Assembly: GCF_014650595.1 (NCBI RefSeq)
Contig: NZ_BMVG01000002.1
Span: 248,001 to 312,000 of the forward strand
Direction of reading: 5' to 3'
From: Streptomyces alanosinicus
GTDB lineage: Bacteria > Actinomycetota > Actinomycetes > Streptomycetales > Streptomycetaceae
Length of the DNA: 64,000 nt
Position numbers and translations under genes: made by a program
Shown here: positions 41,296 through 50,529 of the stretch, piece after piece
How positions within the stretch are numbered: position 1 is the first letter of the stretch
How the letters are laid out: every line of letters starts with the position of its first letter
The notes under the pieces: model-generated
The model's input: only the letters and a program-made list of their open reading frames with translations
What the model was told of the DNA's origin: nothing
The model's database searches: none

Positions 41296-41943
41296 CTACT
41301 TCGTCGGCTTCTTTCCGGTCACACCAAGGTGCACCAACAGCGCCAGGTTCGGCTTCAGTTCGGCCTGTTTCACACCCCAGGACGAAAAACCCTTCTGGTG
41401 TGCCGCCACGGCCGCGAGCATCGCGACCAGTGAGCCGGCCACCGCCGCCGGGTTCACGTCCTTGTCCACCCTGCCCTTGTCCTGCAATGCGGTGATGGCG
41501 TCCGCGAGGGAGTTGTTCACCGAGTTCAGGATTTTCATGCGGAGTTTGTAGAACCGCTTGTCCCCCTCGGCCGCGCCGAGGTCGACGACCCTGAGGATGG
41601 CGTCGTTCTTGCGCCAGAACTCCAGGAACCCGTCGACGAGTTCCTGCGCCGTCTGCCATCCGGACTTCCCGGCCCAGGACCGCCCTTCGAGCAGTTCGGT
41701 CAAACCGGCGCCCTCGGCCGCCATTTGCTCGGCGATCTCCAGGACGGCGCCTTCGACGTCCGGGAAGTACTGGTAGAAGGTCGCGGGCGAAGTGCCCGCC
41801 TTCCGGGCGACATCGATGACCTTGACGTCCCGGTACGGGGAGGAGCTGAGCATCTCGCTGAGGCAGTCGAGCAGCTTCTGCCGGGTCGCCTGCCCACGCC
41901 GGCCGGCCACGCGGCCGTCGACGGTACGCACTTGTCCTGTCAT
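41296..41943 (-). CDS. TetR-family regulator, candidate repressor of the CTGAC-N5-GTCAG regulon
   Basis: A 215-residue TetR protein with an HTH at about residues 41-60 (VIDVARKAGTSPATFYQYF) and a helical C-terminal domain that includes LTELLEGRSWAGKSGWQTAQ and LRMKILNSVNNSLADAITAL; such domains bind acyl-CoA or other ligands. A near-match to the regulon operator (41937-41951, one mismatch) overlaps its start codon, so binding there would repress its own translation start or promoter. The other TetR in the window has its own different operators. The assignment as regulon repressor is inference from position and motif. Confidence 0.9.
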   Translation of the reverse strand: MTGQVRTVDGRVAGRRGQATRQKLLDCLSEMLSSSPYRDVKVIDVARKAGTSPATFYQYFPDVEGAVLEIAEQMAAEGAGLTELLEGRSWAGKSGWQTAQELVDGFLEFWRKNDAILRVVDLGAAEGDKRFYKLRMKILNSVNNSLADAITALQDKGRVDKDVNPAAVAGSLVAMLAAVAAHQKGFSSWGVKQAELKPNLALLVHLGVTGKKPTK

Positions 41944-41951
41944 GCCGTCAG
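41937..41951. promoter_or_regulatory. Near-match CTGAC-N5-GTCAG operator O9 at tetR start
   Basis: On the gene's strand this reads CTGACGGCATGACAG, with one mismatch (GACAG for GTCAG), and it includes the tetR ATG (41943-41941). It is the only operator-like site that overlaps a regulator gene's start. Confidence 0.6.
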
Positions 41952-42065
41952 CTTACCGAGGGGTGATCGGAGCGCGATTCGGCCGAGTGCAAATGGGGTG
42001 CATGGGTGCTCTGAGAGGGGTGTGCCTGGTCTGCGCGGTGCGCGCGGCCCGGTTACTTTTGCGGC

Positions 42066-42878
42066 ATGGCCGAAAACAGGGCATCCCCGAACGAAGAGGC
42101 AGAAGTGGCGGAGGGGGAGGAAGTGGGGGAAGAAGTGTTTGAGGGGGAAGTGGTGGAGGCGGGCGAGAAGGACGAGGCGTACGGGGAGGGTGTGCCCTGC
42201 TGGGTGGACGCCCAGCTCGCCGATGTCGAGGCGGGCAAGCGGTTCTACGGCGAGCTCTTCGGGTGGACCTTCGAGGACGCCTACGGCTCCTCCGTGTGGG
42301 CCCTGCTGGGCGGGGTGCCGGTCGCCTCACTGGCGCCCAAGATGGACGGCCGGATGCCCACCGTCTGGACGGTGTCCTTCGCCACCCCGGACGCCGTCGC
42401 CCTCGGCCGGCGGATCACCGCGGCCGGCGGGCGGCTGGTCCTGGACCCGTTCCCGGTCGGCGACCTCGGGGTGGCCGCCCTCGCCGCCGACCCCGAGGGC
42501 GCGGTGTTCGGGCTGTGGCAGGCGGGTACGCACCGCGGGTTCGGGCGGCGCCACCGGCCCGGCAGCTTCGTCTGGGCGCAGCTGTACGCGCGGGACACGG
42601 CCGTCGCCAACACCTTCTACGGCGGTCTCTTCCATGAGGCCCTGTTCGGCGAGGGCGCCCGGCCCGACTTCGGCCGGGCCGAGGTGACCGAGGTCTTCCC
42701 GGCCGAGATGCCCCCGCACTTCCTCGCCCACTTCCGGGTCGACGGCCTCGACGCCGCGCTGGGGGCCGTACAGCGGCTCGGCGGCCGGGTGCAGGCGCCA
42801 CCCTTCGACACCTCGTACGGAGCAGTGGCCGTCGTCACCGACAATCAGGGGGCGTCGTTCGCACTGCTACAGCGGTGA
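42066..42878 (+). CDS. Two-domain VOC (glyoxalase/bleomycin-resistance-like) protein
   Basis: A 270-residue protein with an unusual acidic leader (about residues 1-38, rich in Glu and Val) followed by two VOC modules (about 43-150 and 165-270). Each starts with a W/F...QLxxxDxxxxxxFYGxLF pattern (WVDAQLADVEAGKRFYGELF; WAQLYARDTAVANTFYGGLF). Tandem VOC proteins of this type are common in Streptomyces and mostly uncharacterised. Start ATG 42066. It is divergent from the TetR gene, with O9 in the 122-bp gap region. Confidence 0.9.
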   Translation: MAENRASPNEEAEVAEGEEVGEEVFEGEVVEAGEKDEAYGEGVPCWVDAQLADVEAGKRFYGELFGWTFEDAYGSSVWALLGGVPVASLAPKMDGRMPTVWTVSFATPDAVALGRRITAAGGRLVLDPFPVGDLGVAALAADPEGAVFGLWQAGTHRGFGRRHRPGSFVWAQLYARDTAVANTFYGGLFHEALFGEGARPDFGRAEVTEVFPAEMPPHFLAHFRVDGLDAALGAVQRLGGRVQAPPFDTSYGAVAVVTDNQGASFALLQR

Positions 42879-42908
42879 TTAGTCCGCTTTAGATGGATTA
42901 GTCACGTG

Positions 42909-42966
42909 ACACCCCGATTGTCACCGGGTTCGCAACCGGGCGCCCGGCCAGGAAGAATCGGGGTGT
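42909..42966. promoter_or_regulatory. 58-bp inverted repeat upstream of afsK
   Basis: Perfect 11-bp arms ACACCCCGATT (42909-42919) and AATCGGGGTGT (42956-42966) flank a GC-rich interior with its own ACCGGG/CCCGGC pairing. It lies 90 bp before the afsK start. It may terminate the VOC gene transcript or fold in the afsK leader. Confidence 0.55.
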
Positions 42967-43056
42967 GCGCCGATATGGCGGAGCGGTGGTGAGACGCTGC
43001 ACTTCGGCCGCGTACATATGTGGGTGGCGCGGCTCGTACGGGGAGGTGGCAGGCAA

Positions 43057-45420
43057 GTGGTGGATCAGCTGACGCAGCACGATCCGCGGCGGATCGGGCC
43101 GTTCGAGGTGCTGGGCCGGCTGGGTGCCGGCGGCATGGGGCTGGTCTATCTCGCGCGCTCGGCGTCCGGCCGGCGCGTGGCGATCAAGACGGTGCGCACC
43201 GAACTCGCCGAGGACCAGCTCTTCCGGGTCCGCTTCACCCGTGAGGTGGAGGCGGCCCGCGCGGTCTCCGGCTTCTACACGGCGGCCGTCGTCGACGCCG
43301 ACCCGCGCGCCGCCGTGCCGTGGCTCGCGACCGCGTACGTCCCCGCGCCCTCCCTCGAGGAAATAGTGAACGACTGCGGGCCGCTCCCGGCCCAGGCCGT
43401 GCGCTGGCTCGCCGCGGGCGTGGCGGAGGCCCTCCAGTCCATCCACGGCGCGGGGCTGGTCCACCGCGACCTGAAGCCGTCCAACGTCCTCGTGGTCGAG
43501 GACGGCCCGCGGGTGATCGACTTCGGTATCGCCTCCGGTGTCTCCAACACCCGCCTGACCATGACGAACGTCGCCGTCGGCACCCCCGCCTATATGTCCC
43601 CCGAGCAGGCCAAGGACTCCCGCAGCGTCACCGGCGCCAGCGATGTCTTCTCGCTCGGCTCCATGCTGGTCTTCGCGGCCACCGGTCACCCGCCCTTCCA
43701 TGGCGCCAACCCGGTCGAGACGGTCTTCATGCTGCTGCGCGAGGGCCCCGACCTCACCGGCCTGCCCGACGAGCTGCGCCCGCTCATCGAGGTCTGTATG
43801 CAGATGGAGGCCTCGGCCCGGCCGAGCCCGGCCGACCTCCAGGCCCAGCTGGCCCCCCACCTCTTCGGCTCCGGCACCGACGACAGCGGCACCGCCTCCG
43901 CCTGGCTGCCCGAGAAGGCGGTCGCCCTCATCGAGACCCGGCGCGGCGGCCGTGCCGCCAAGCCGGCCCCGGCCCCGGCCGCCGTCGCAGGCGGCCCGCG
44001 CAGCACAGCCCGCCCGGCCGGCCCGCCGTCCTCGTACGACCCGTCCGTCGCACCGGTCCCGCAGGCCCCGCCCGTCTCCGTGGGCGCCCCCGACAACGGC
44101 CCGGTCCGGCTGGCCGGCGCCCAGGTGCCCATCGGCCCCGGCCCGCGCGTCGCCGATGCCCGCGCCGCCGCCGTCAAGGCCCCGCCGCCGGAGGCCGGCC
44201 TGGTCGCCAGCTGGTCCCGCCCGCGCCCCGGTGTCGCCGGCGCCGACACCGCCCTGCCGGCCGCCCCGCCCCAGCCGCCGGAGACGGCGAACGGCTGGCG
44301 GCCCTGGCGCTTCCGCATGTCGAACGAGGTCTGGGGCACCCCGTCCGTCGACGGCGACCTGGTCTATGTGAACTCCTTCGAGGTGCATGCCCTGGACGTG
44401 GCCACCGGCCGGCGCCGTTTCAAGACGCGGGACGTCGCCTGGTCGATGGCGGTGTCCGACGGCCGTATCCACGCCTCCGACGGGCCGTCCCTGTTCGCCC
44501 TGGACGCCCGCGAGGGCACCGATCTGTGGCGGCTGTCCGTCGACGCCTGGGTGTACGCCCTCAAGGCCGACCACGGCACGGTCGTCACCGGCACCCGGGG
44601 CGGCGGCGTCCAGGCCTGGGAGGCCGCGAACGGGCAGAAGCTGTGGGAGATCGCCGGCTGCCAGACCGACTTCGAGTCGCCCGAGGCGGGCCCGCTCGTC
44701 CACGACGGCACGGTCTATGTCTGGCAGGACGCCCGGCTGCGCGCCCTGGAGGCCCGCACCGGCGAGGAACGCTGGTCGTACCCGGTCGGCGACGCGGCCT
44801 CCTGCGGCGGTGTGCCGGTCCGCCTCGCCCCGGCCGCCGACGGCTATGTGTACGTCTCCGCGGGCACCCGCGTCCTCGCCATCGAGGCGGCGAGCGGGAT
44901 GGTCCGCTGGCACTTCGAGGCGCCGGCCGTCTTCCTGTGCCCGCCGGCCTTCGCCCCGGGCCCGGCGGTGACGGGCGGCGGTGTCTATCTGGCGGACTAC
45001 CTCGGCACGGTCTACGCCCTCGACGCCACCGACGGCCGTGACCGCTGGCGGATCGCGACCGAGGCCCGCTCCTCCGTCGAGCCGGTGCTGGTGGCGGCCG
45101 GTCATGTGCACGTCGGCAGCGGCAAGGGCCTGTACACGCTGGACGCGGTCACCGGCACTCCCAAGTGGCGCTTCCAGGCGGGCGGCGACGTCGTGGGCGC
45201 CCCGACGGTGGCGGAGGGCCGCATCCACTTCGGCTCCACCGACCACCTCCTCTACACCCTGAAGTCCGACGACGGCCGGCTGCGCTGGAAGCTGGCGACG
45301 GGCGGCGAGATCACCGGCGCCCCGGTGGTCAAGGACGGCGTGGTGTACGCGTGCAGCAAGGACCGGTGCGTGTACGCGCTGGACGCGGAGAAGGGGACGG
45401 GCACGGCCCGCACGGCGTAA
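43057..45420 (+). CDS. afsK: Serine/threonine protein kinase AfsK
   Basis: A 787-residue kinase that phosphorylates the global regulator AfsR and influences secondary metabolism and hyphal branching. The kinase domain (about 14-275) shows GAGGMGLV (23-30), Lys44, HRDLKPSN (136-143), DFG (155-157) and SPEQ (181-184). Thr168 corresponds to the autophosphorylation site I recall for S. coelicolor AfsK. A Pro/Ala-rich linker (about 295-420) leads to a C-terminal PQQ-like beta-propeller (about 425-785) of WD-type repeats. The first GTG of a GTGGTG pair (43057) reproduces the known MVDQLTQ start and has GGAGG upstream. No membrane helix is seen. afsR and afsS lie 7 kb away. Confidence 0.96.
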   Translation: MVDQLTQHDPRRIGPFEVLGRLGAGGMGLVYLARSASGRRVAIKTVRTELAEDQLFRVRFTREVEAARAVSGFYTAAVVDADPRAAVPWLATAYVPAPSLEEIVNDCGPLPAQAVRWLAAGVAEALQSIHGAGLVHRDLKPSNVLVVEDGPRVIDFGIASGVSNTRLTMTNVAVGTPAYMSPEQAKDSRSVTGASDVFSLGSMLVFAATGHPPFHGANPVETVFMLLREGPDLTGLPDELRPLIEVCMQMEASARPSPADLQAQLAPHLFGSGTDDSGTASAWLPEKAVALIETRRGGRAAKPAPAPAAVAGGPRSTARPAGPPSSYDPSVAPVPQAPPVSVGAPDNGPVRLAGAQVPIGPGPRVADARAAAVKAPPPEAGLVASWSRPRPGVAGADTALPAAPPQPPETANGWRPWRFRMSNEVWGTPSVDGDLVYVNSFEVHALDVATGRRRFKTRDVAWSMAVSDGRIHASDGPSLFALDAREGTDLWRLSVDAWVYALKADHGTVVTGTRGGGVQAWEAANGQKLWEIAGCQTDFESPEAGPLVHDGTVYVWQDARLRALEARTGEERWSYPVGDAASCGGVPVRLAPAADGYVYVSAGTRVLAIEAASGMVRWHFEAPAVFLCPPAFAPGPAVTGGGVYLADYLGTVYALDATDGRDRWRIATEARSSVEPVLVAAGHVHVGSGKGLYTLDAVTGTPKWRFQAGGDVVGAPTVAEGRIHFGSTDHLLYTLKSDDGRLRWKLATGGEITGAPVVKDGVVYACSKDRCVYALDAEKGTGTARTA

Positions 45421-45535
45421 CCGTGCGAGGGCTGGTGCGACGGCCGTCGTACCGGTGTGTCACGGAAGGGCTCCAGACGGCGGCCGTCCCAGGGCTGACG
45501 CTACCCCCGGCGCGCGTTCTCCGCCACGCGGTCAC

Positions 45536-46312
45536 TCACCGGGTCCGCGGCTCGGTGCGGTCCCTGCCGCGGAACAGCTCCGTCTGCCGCTCGGCCGGCA
45601 GATTGCCGAGCGCGATCAGATGCGGTGCCTGCGCGAACGCCTGCGCGCGGGCCGCCTCCTTCGCCGCCCACAGCGCCCGTACGGTCCCCTGCACCCCCTC
45701 CGGCGGATACCCGGCGATGACGGCGGCGCAGCGCACGGCGGCGGCCAACGCCCCGCCCTCCTCGGTGACTTCGCTGACCAGCCCGATCTCGTGCGCCCGC
45801 CGGGCCGAGAGCCGCTCGGCGGTCCCCATGAGCGTCATCCGGGCCGCCTCCCCGTACGGCATCCGCCCCGCCATCAGCATGGACTCGTACGCGCTGACCA
45901 TGCCGTACGTCGTATGCGGATCGAAGAAGACGGCCGTCGGATCGGCGACGACGAACTCGCACTCGCCCAGCAGATAGAAGGCACCCCCGCAGGCCATCCC
46001 GCGCACGGCGGCCACGACCGGCTTCCACAGGCCGTTCGCCTTCGGCCCGACGGTCAGCAGCGGATCGTCCAGCATGTACGGCGAGGAGGGCTGCGGCACG
46101 ACGACGTCCCGGTCGATCCCGGTGCAGAACGCCCGCTCCCCGCTCCCGGTCAGCACGACCGCCCGCACCGAGTCGTCGAACCGCAACGCCCGCCAGATCC
46201 CGGTGAGTTCGCGCACCATGTCCAGATCGACGGCGTTGAGCCGCGCGGGCCGCTCCAGGGTGACGACGGCGACCCCGCTGTCCTTGTCGGCCGCCAGCCG
46301 CACGGTGCTCAC
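45536..46312 (-). CDS. Enoyl-CoA hydratase/isomerase (crotonase family)
   Basis: A 258-residue crotonase with oxyanion-hole segments RAFCTGIDRD and RGMACGGAFYLLGECE and the substrate-region AVFFDPHTTYGMVSAYESML. GTG 46312 overlaps the stop of the DUF35 gene (GTGA). It is the third gene of the thiolase-like/DUF35/crotonase operon that starts at 47885 behind operators O10/O11. It would hydrate the enoyl-CoA whose product the thiolase-like/DUF35 complex cleaves. Its 3' end faces afsK across 115 bp. Confidence 0.93.
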   Translation of the reverse strand: MSTVRLAADKDSGVAVVTLERPARLNAVDLDMVRELTGIWRALRFDDSVRAVVLTGSGERAFCTGIDRDVVVPQPSSPYMLDDPLLTVGPKANGLWKPVVAAVRGMACGGAFYLLGECEFVVADPTAVFFDPHTTYGMVSAYESMLMAGRMPYGEAARMTLMGTAERLSARRAHEIGLVSEVTEEGGALAAAVRCAAVIAGYPPEGVQGTVRALWAAKEAARAQAFAQAPHLIALGNLPAERQTELFRGRDRTEPRTR

Positions 46313-46719
46313 GCCAGCACCCACTGCGGCAGCCCGCCGTCCCCGAAGACGACATGCACCCGGGCGCCGATCCGCAGCCGCCCCGGATCGACGGAGCCGA
46401 GCGGTGCCCCCGCGCGGCTGACCACATTGCCGACCAGCCGGATCCGCGGCGCGTCCGCCAGCTCCACCACGACCACGTTGTACGGCGCCTGCGCCGCGTA
46501 CTCGGGCAGCAGCGGCGGATGCGGCACGACGTACGACCACACCCGCCCCTGCCCGGACACCGGCCGCCACTTTGCCGCGAAGGACTGGCAGTGCGGGCAG
46601 CAGGGCCGGGGCGGGAACCGCGGCTCGCCGCAGTCGCCGCAGGCCTGGACGCGCAGTTCGCCCCGGGCGGCGTACTCCCAGAAGGGCGCGCCGGCGGCGT
46701 CGGTGACGGGAGTCAGCAT
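46309..46719 (-). CDS. DUF35 OB-fold/zinc-ribbon protein, partner of the adjacent thiolase-like protein
   Basis: A 136-residue DUF35 protein with zinc-ribbon cysteines at Cys27, Cys30, Cys41 and Cys44 (ACGDCG...CCPHC) and an OB fold (about 50-132). ATG 46719 has an AAGGAG site and lies 11 bp after the thiolase-like gene. DUF35/Ltp2-type pairs form heteromeric retro-aldolases in bacterial steroid side-chain degradation, so the adjacency here supports such a complex. The GTG of the crotonase overlaps its stop. Confidence 0.93.
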   Translation of the reverse strand: MLTPVTDAAGAPFWEYAARGELRVQACGDCGEPRFPPRPCCPHCQSFAAKWRPVSGQGRVWSYVVPHPPLLPEYAAQAPYNVVVVELADAPRIRLVGNVVSRAGAPLGSVDPGRLRIGARVHVVFGDGGLPQWVLA

Positions 46720-46730
46720 GATCGGCTCCT

Positions 46731-47885
46731 TCAGCTCCTCAGGAGAAGGGCGGAGGTGGGCACGCCTTCGCCCGCCGTGACCAGACAGGCGGCGGCGCCG
46801 GGCACCTGGGCGGTACTGGTGCCGCGCAGCTGCTTCACACCCTCGTTGATGAGGTTGAAGCCGTGCACATAGGCCTCGCTGAGCCCGCCGCCGCCGGTGT
46901 TGACCGGAAGCCGCCCCCCGATCTCCAGCGCCCCGCCCTCGGTGAAGGCACCCCCTTCGCCGCGTCCGCAGAAGCCGTACCCCTCCAGCGAGAGTGGGAC
47001 GAGGGCGGTGAACGCGTCGTAGATCTGGGCCACGTCCACGTCGTCCGGGGTGAGGTCGGCGTGCTTCCACAGATGCCGGGCGGTGGTCCAGGCGGGGCCG
47101 GTCAGGGGGTCGTCGTTCCAGTAGTTGACCATGCCGTGGTGCTGGGCGGGCAGCCCCTGCGCGGCGGAGTGGACGTACACCGGTCTGCGGCGGCAGTCCC
47201 GCGCCCGCTCCCGCCCGACGATCACACACGCGAGCGCCCCGTCCGTCTCCAGGCAGTTGTCGAAGAGGCACAGCGGCTCGCTGATCCAGCGCGCGGTCAT
47301 GTACATCTCGCGGGTCAGCGGCCGTTCGTACATCACGGCCGCCGGGTTCTGGTTGGCCCGGTTACGGCAGGCGAGGGCGACGTTGAAGAGATGGTCCCGG
47401 GTGGCCCCGTACTCGTGCATATAGCGACGGGTGAGCATCGCTATCTCGTCGGCGGGCCGGAGCAGCCCGAAGGGCCTGGTCCACTGGGCGGGGGTGGGCA
47501 GCTGGACGGTGGTGTCCGTCCACGGCCGCGGCCCGCTGCCCCGTTTCCGCGACCGCCAGGCGACCCCGACCGTGGCCTGCCCGGCCGCGATAGCGGCGGC
47601 GAGATGGGCGACCGTCGCACAGGACCCGCCGCCGCCGTACCCCACCTTGCTGAAGTACGTCAGATCCCCGAACCCCACGGCCTTCGCCAGCTCGACCTCG
47701 TCGGTCTCCTCCATCGTGTACGAGGCGAGGGCGTCGACCTCGCCCGGCGCGATCCCCGCGTCCTCCAGCGCCGCGAGCACGGCCCGGCAGGCCAGCGTCT
47801 TCTCGTCCTCCGGAAGCCGCCTGGCGAACGAGGTCTGCCCGATCCCGACGATGGCGGTGGCGTCCTTCAGCCCGGTCCCTGTCAT
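46731..47885 (-). CDS. Thiolase-like lipid-transfer protein (Ltp2-type, putative retro-aldolase)
   Basis: A 384-residue thiolase-fold protein paralogous to 36920-38089. Shared landmarks are VGIGQTSFARR, YGGGGSCATVAHLAAAIAAG, QIYDAFTALVPLSLEGYGFCG, RGEGGAFTEGG and VNTGGGGLSE. Together with the DUF35 gene that follows, it matches the gene order of retro-aldolases that cleave 3-hydroxyacyl-CoA side chains. ATG 47885 follows GGAGAGGGGGAGGCC. Operators O10/O11 lie between it and the divergent acyl-CoA ligase. Confidence 0.92.
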   Translation of the reverse strand: MTGTGLKDATAIVGIGQTSFARRLPEDEKTLACRAVLAALEDAGIAPGEVDALASYTMEETDEVELAKAVGFGDLTYFSKVGYGGGGSCATVAHLAAAIAAGQATVGVAWRSRKRGSGPRPWTDTTVQLPTPAQWTRPFGLLRPADEIAMLTRRYMHEYGATRDHLFNVALACRNRANQNPAAVMYERPLTREMYMTARWISEPLCLFDNCLETDGALACVIVGRERARDCRRRPVYVHSAAQGLPAQHHGMVNYWNDDPLTGPAWTTARHLWKHADLTPDDVDVAQIYDAFTALVPLSLEGYGFCGRGEGGAFTEGGALEIGGRLPVNTGGGGLSEAYVHGFNLINEGVKQLRGTSTAQVPGAAACLVTAGEGVPTSALLLRS

Positions 47886-47899
47886 GGCCTCCCCCTCTC

Positions 47900-47941
47900 C
47901 TGACAGTCAGTCAGATTACCGCTAATCTGACGGTCAGTCAG
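47900..47941. promoter_or_regulatory. Paired CTGAC-N5-GTCAG operators O10/O11
   Basis: CTGACAGTCAGTCAG (47900-47914) and CTGACGGTCAGTCAG (47927-47941) both have perfect outer halves and are 27 bp apart start to start. They lie between the thiolase-like operon and the divergent acyl-CoA ligase gene. Confidence 0.78.
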
Positions 47942-47980
47942 CTATGCGTTCGGGTGCGGGATGTTCGGGAAGGGGTTGCC

Positions 47981-49579
47981 GTGGGCGAGTGGAACACCAT
48001 CCCGGAGCTGGTGCGGTGGTCGGCCGAGCGGTACGCGGACGCCGAGGCCGTGGTCGAGGGCCGTACGAGGCTCACCTACGCCGGACTGGGCGCGCGCGTG
48101 GAACGCGCGGCGGCGGCCTGTCTCGCGAGCGGGGTGCAGACGGGCGACCGGGTCGCGGTCTGGGCCCCCAACTCCCTGGACTGGATCGTGGCCGCCCTGG
48201 GCGCGGTGTCGGCGGGCGCGGTCCTGGTGCCGCTCAACACCCGCTTCAAGGGCGCGGAGGCGGCAGACGTACTGCGCCGCAGCGGAGCCCGCCTCCTCTT
48301 CGTCACCGGCACCTTCCTGGGCACCTCGTACGTGGCGTCCCTGCGCCGGGCGGCCGGCGAGGGGGTACCGGCCGGCCGGGGCCCGCTCCCCGGACTGCCC
48401 GCACTGGACCAGGTGGTGGTCCTGTCCGAGGACGCACCCCCGGACTTCCGCACCTGGAAGGACTTCCTGGCGGCGGGGGAGGGGGTACCGGAGGCCGAAG
48501 TACGGGACCGTTCACGCGAGTTGGCGGGCGGATCCGTCTCGGACATCATCTACACCTCGGGTACGACGGGCCGCCCGAAAGGCGCCGTGATCACCCACGA
48601 GCAGACCCTGCGGGCGTACGACATCTGGGCCGACCTCGCGGGCCTGCGCGGCACGGACCGCTATCTCATCGTCAACCCGTTCTTCCACACCTTCGGCTAC
48701 AAGGCCGGGGTGATCGCCTGTCTGATGCGGGGGGCGACGATGATCCCGCAGCCGGTGTTCAACGTGGACACGGCCCTCGCCAACATCGCGGCGGAACGGG
48801 TCTCGGTCCTGCCCGGCCCGCCGACCCTCCACCAGTCGCTCCTGGACCACCCCGCCCGGGACACCCACGACCTCTCGGCGCTGCGGCTGGTGGTGACGGG
48901 CGCGGCGGTCGTGCCGCTCCTCCTGGTGGAACGCCTGCGCGGGGAACTGGGCGTCGACACGGTCCTCACGGCCTACGGCCTCTCGGAGGCGAGCGGTTTC
49001 GTCACCATGTGCCGCCGCGGCGACGACCCGTCGGTCATCGCGTCGACCTCGGGCCGCGCGATCCCGGGCACGGAGGTGCGGGTGGCGGACACGAAGGGCG
49101 AGCCGGTGCCGCCCGGTACAGCGGGCGAGATCCAGGTCCGTGGCTTCAACGTCATGCGCGGCTACGACGACGACGCCCCCGCGACCGCCGAGGTGATCTC
49201 CCCGGACGGCTGGCTGCGCACGGGCGACGTGGGCGTCCTGGACGACATGGGCAACCTGCGCATCACCGACCGTATCAAGGACATGATCATCGTCGGCGGC
49301 TTCAACGCCTACCCGGCGGAGATAGAGCAACTGCTCGGCACACACCCCGATGTGGCCGACGTCGCCGTGATCGGCGTCCCCGACCCCCGCCTCGGCGAGG
49401 TCGCCAAGGCGTTCGTCGTCCGCAGGCCGGGCTCACTCCTCACCTCGGACGACCTGATCGCCTGGTCCCGCCGCGAGATGGCCAACTACAAGGTGCCGAG
49501 GTCGGTGGAGTTCCTGACGGAACTTCCCCGGAACGCGAGCGGAAAGGTGGTCAAGGGCGTACTGAGGGGCAGCCTTTAG
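47981..49579 (+). CDS. AMP-forming acyl-CoA synthetase (FadD3-like)
   Basis: A 532-residue ANL-family ligase that activates a carboxylic acid as CoA ester. It shows the A3 motif YTSGTTGRPKGAV, PFFHTFGYKAG, the A5 region AYGLSEASGFVTMCR, A7 WLRTGDVG and the A10 lysine in LPRNASGKVVKGVLRG. The overall pattern resembles mycobacterial FadD3, which activates a propanoate side chain of degraded steroid rings; this is similarity by eye only. GTG 47981 has GGAAGGGG at good spacing; GTG 47954 is an alternative. Divergent from the thiolase-like operon across O10/O11. Confidence 0.93.
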   Translation: MGEWNTIPELVRWSAERYADAEAVVEGRTRLTYAGLGARVERAAAACLASGVQTGDRVAVWAPNSLDWIVAALGAVSAGAVLVPLNTRFKGAEAADVLRRSGARLLFVTGTFLGTSYVASLRRAAGEGVPAGRGPLPGLPALDQVVVLSEDAPPDFRTWKDFLAAGEGVPEAEVRDRSRELAGGSVSDIIYTSGTTGRPKGAVITHEQTLRAYDIWADLAGLRGTDRYLIVNPFFHTFGYKAGVIACLMRGATMIPQPVFNVDTALANIAAERVSVLPGPPTLHQSLLDHPARDTHDLSALRLVVTGAAVVPLLLVERLRGELGVDTVLTAYGLSEASGFVTMCRRGDDPSVIASTSGRAIPGTEVRVADTKGEPVPPGTAGEIQVRGFNVMRGYDDDAPATAEVISPDGWLRTGDVGVLDDMGNLRITDRIKDMIIVGGFNAYPAEIEQLLGTHPDVADVAVIGVPDPRLGEVAKAFVVRRPGSLLTSDDLIAWSRREMANYKVPRSVEFLTELPRNASGKVVKGVLRGSL

Positions 49580-49602
49580 GCCCTCGGGCTTTCAGGCGGC
49601 CC

Positions 49603-50529
49603 TCAGGCTCTCAGGGCGGCCAACGCACTCTCGATCTCCCGAACCATCCAGTCTGCCCGGTGGAAGACATCCTGCGCGCTGAAGCGGAGCAGGCTGCGGA
49701 CCTCGGGGCACTGGAGGATCTGGTTGAAGCGGGCGACGTCCCGGCGGTGGGCATCACGGGAGCCGTGATAGGCGTACCCCTCGATCTCGACCGCCAGACC
49801 TGCCGCCCGGAACAGGAAGTCGAGGTAGCGCCGACGGCCCTCCGGGGTACGGACCTCGGCCTGCGACTCCGGCCGCAGCCCGGCGTCGAACATCCTCAGG
49901 CGTGCCACCGTTTCGGCAGGCGAGCCCCCCTGAAGGTCGACGAGCCGCAGCCAGTCCCGGGCCCGGGTGGACCCTAGCAGCGGAGCTTGGAGCGCGAGGG
50001 ACACGGCGGCCGGGGTGGTGACCGGCGCCCTGCGCTGCCCCTCCACCCGACGGTAGGTCAGCGCCGACTCCACGGCCACGACGGCATCGTCCCGTGGCCC
50101 GCCCCGGAGCAGGTCGGCGAGCGTACGCGGCACCCGGGTGACCTGCAGCCCCGCCCATTTCACCGTGTCACTCCTCGGCAGCGGAATCCGGTGAATACGC
50201 ACCTCCGCGAGCCCCTGCCGTGCCCGCAGCCCCGGATCAGTGAACTCAAGCGTGCCCAATCCTCCCACCGCAAGCGTCTCGACCCGCCACAACCGAGCCG
50301 CCGACCGATGACTCACCACAAGCCCCGGCTTGAGCAACTGCGCCGCCCGCAACCGCAGTACGACCCCGACCTCCTGCCCCGGCTCCGCCCACGCCCCGCT
50401 CCTGATCCGCGTCCACCCCTCCGCCTCCAACCGCCGAAAAAGCGTGACCCGAGGCCACCCCGCCGCCACGGCCCGCGAGGTGAGCAACACACCCCCCTCG
50501 ACCAGCCCCTTCAGTTCACCCCGCCCCAT
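49603..50529 (-). CDS. AbiEi-like N-terminal / DUF559-like nuclease-fold protein
   Basis: A 308-residue protein of an actinobacterial family. The N-terminal part (about 5-60, GGVLLTSRAVAAGWPRVTLFR...GAWAEPG) resembles the winged-helix domain of AbiEi-type antitoxins. The C-terminal part (about 215-305, YLDFLFRAAGLAVEIEGYAY... RRDVARFNQIL) resembles the DUF559/Vsr-like endonuclease fold with an LDF...EIEG acidic core. Such proteins are often annotated as type IV toxin-antitoxin or hypothetical; the nuclease activity is unproven. It follows the acyl-CoA ligase convergently and has no partner toxin nearby. Confidence 0.8.
   Translation of the reverse strand: MGRGELKGLVEGGVLLTSRAVAAGWPRVTLFRRLEAEGWTRIRSGAWAEPGQEVGVVLRLRAAQLLKPGLVVSHRSAARLWRVETLAVGGLGTLEFTDPGLRARQGLAEVRIHRIPLPRSDTVKWAGLQVTRVPRTLADLLRGGPRDDAVVAVESALTYRRVEGQRRAPVTTPAAVSLALQAPLLGSTRARDWLRLVDLQGGSPAETVARLRMFDAGLRPESQAEVRTPEGRRRYLDFLFRAAGLAVEIEGYAYHGSRDAHRRDVARFNQILQCPEVRSLLRFSAQDVFHRADWMVREIESALAALRA

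Noticed and set aside
42066..42180. Acidic Glu/Val-rich leader of the VOC protein as a separate small gene
   Set aside because: It is continuous in frame with the first VOC domain and no separate stop or start is needed; ATG 42066 is simply the first start.
46700..46716. GTGACGGGAGTCAGC inside the DUF35 gene start
   Set aside because: Wrong spacing (N4) and within codons of an internal operon gene.
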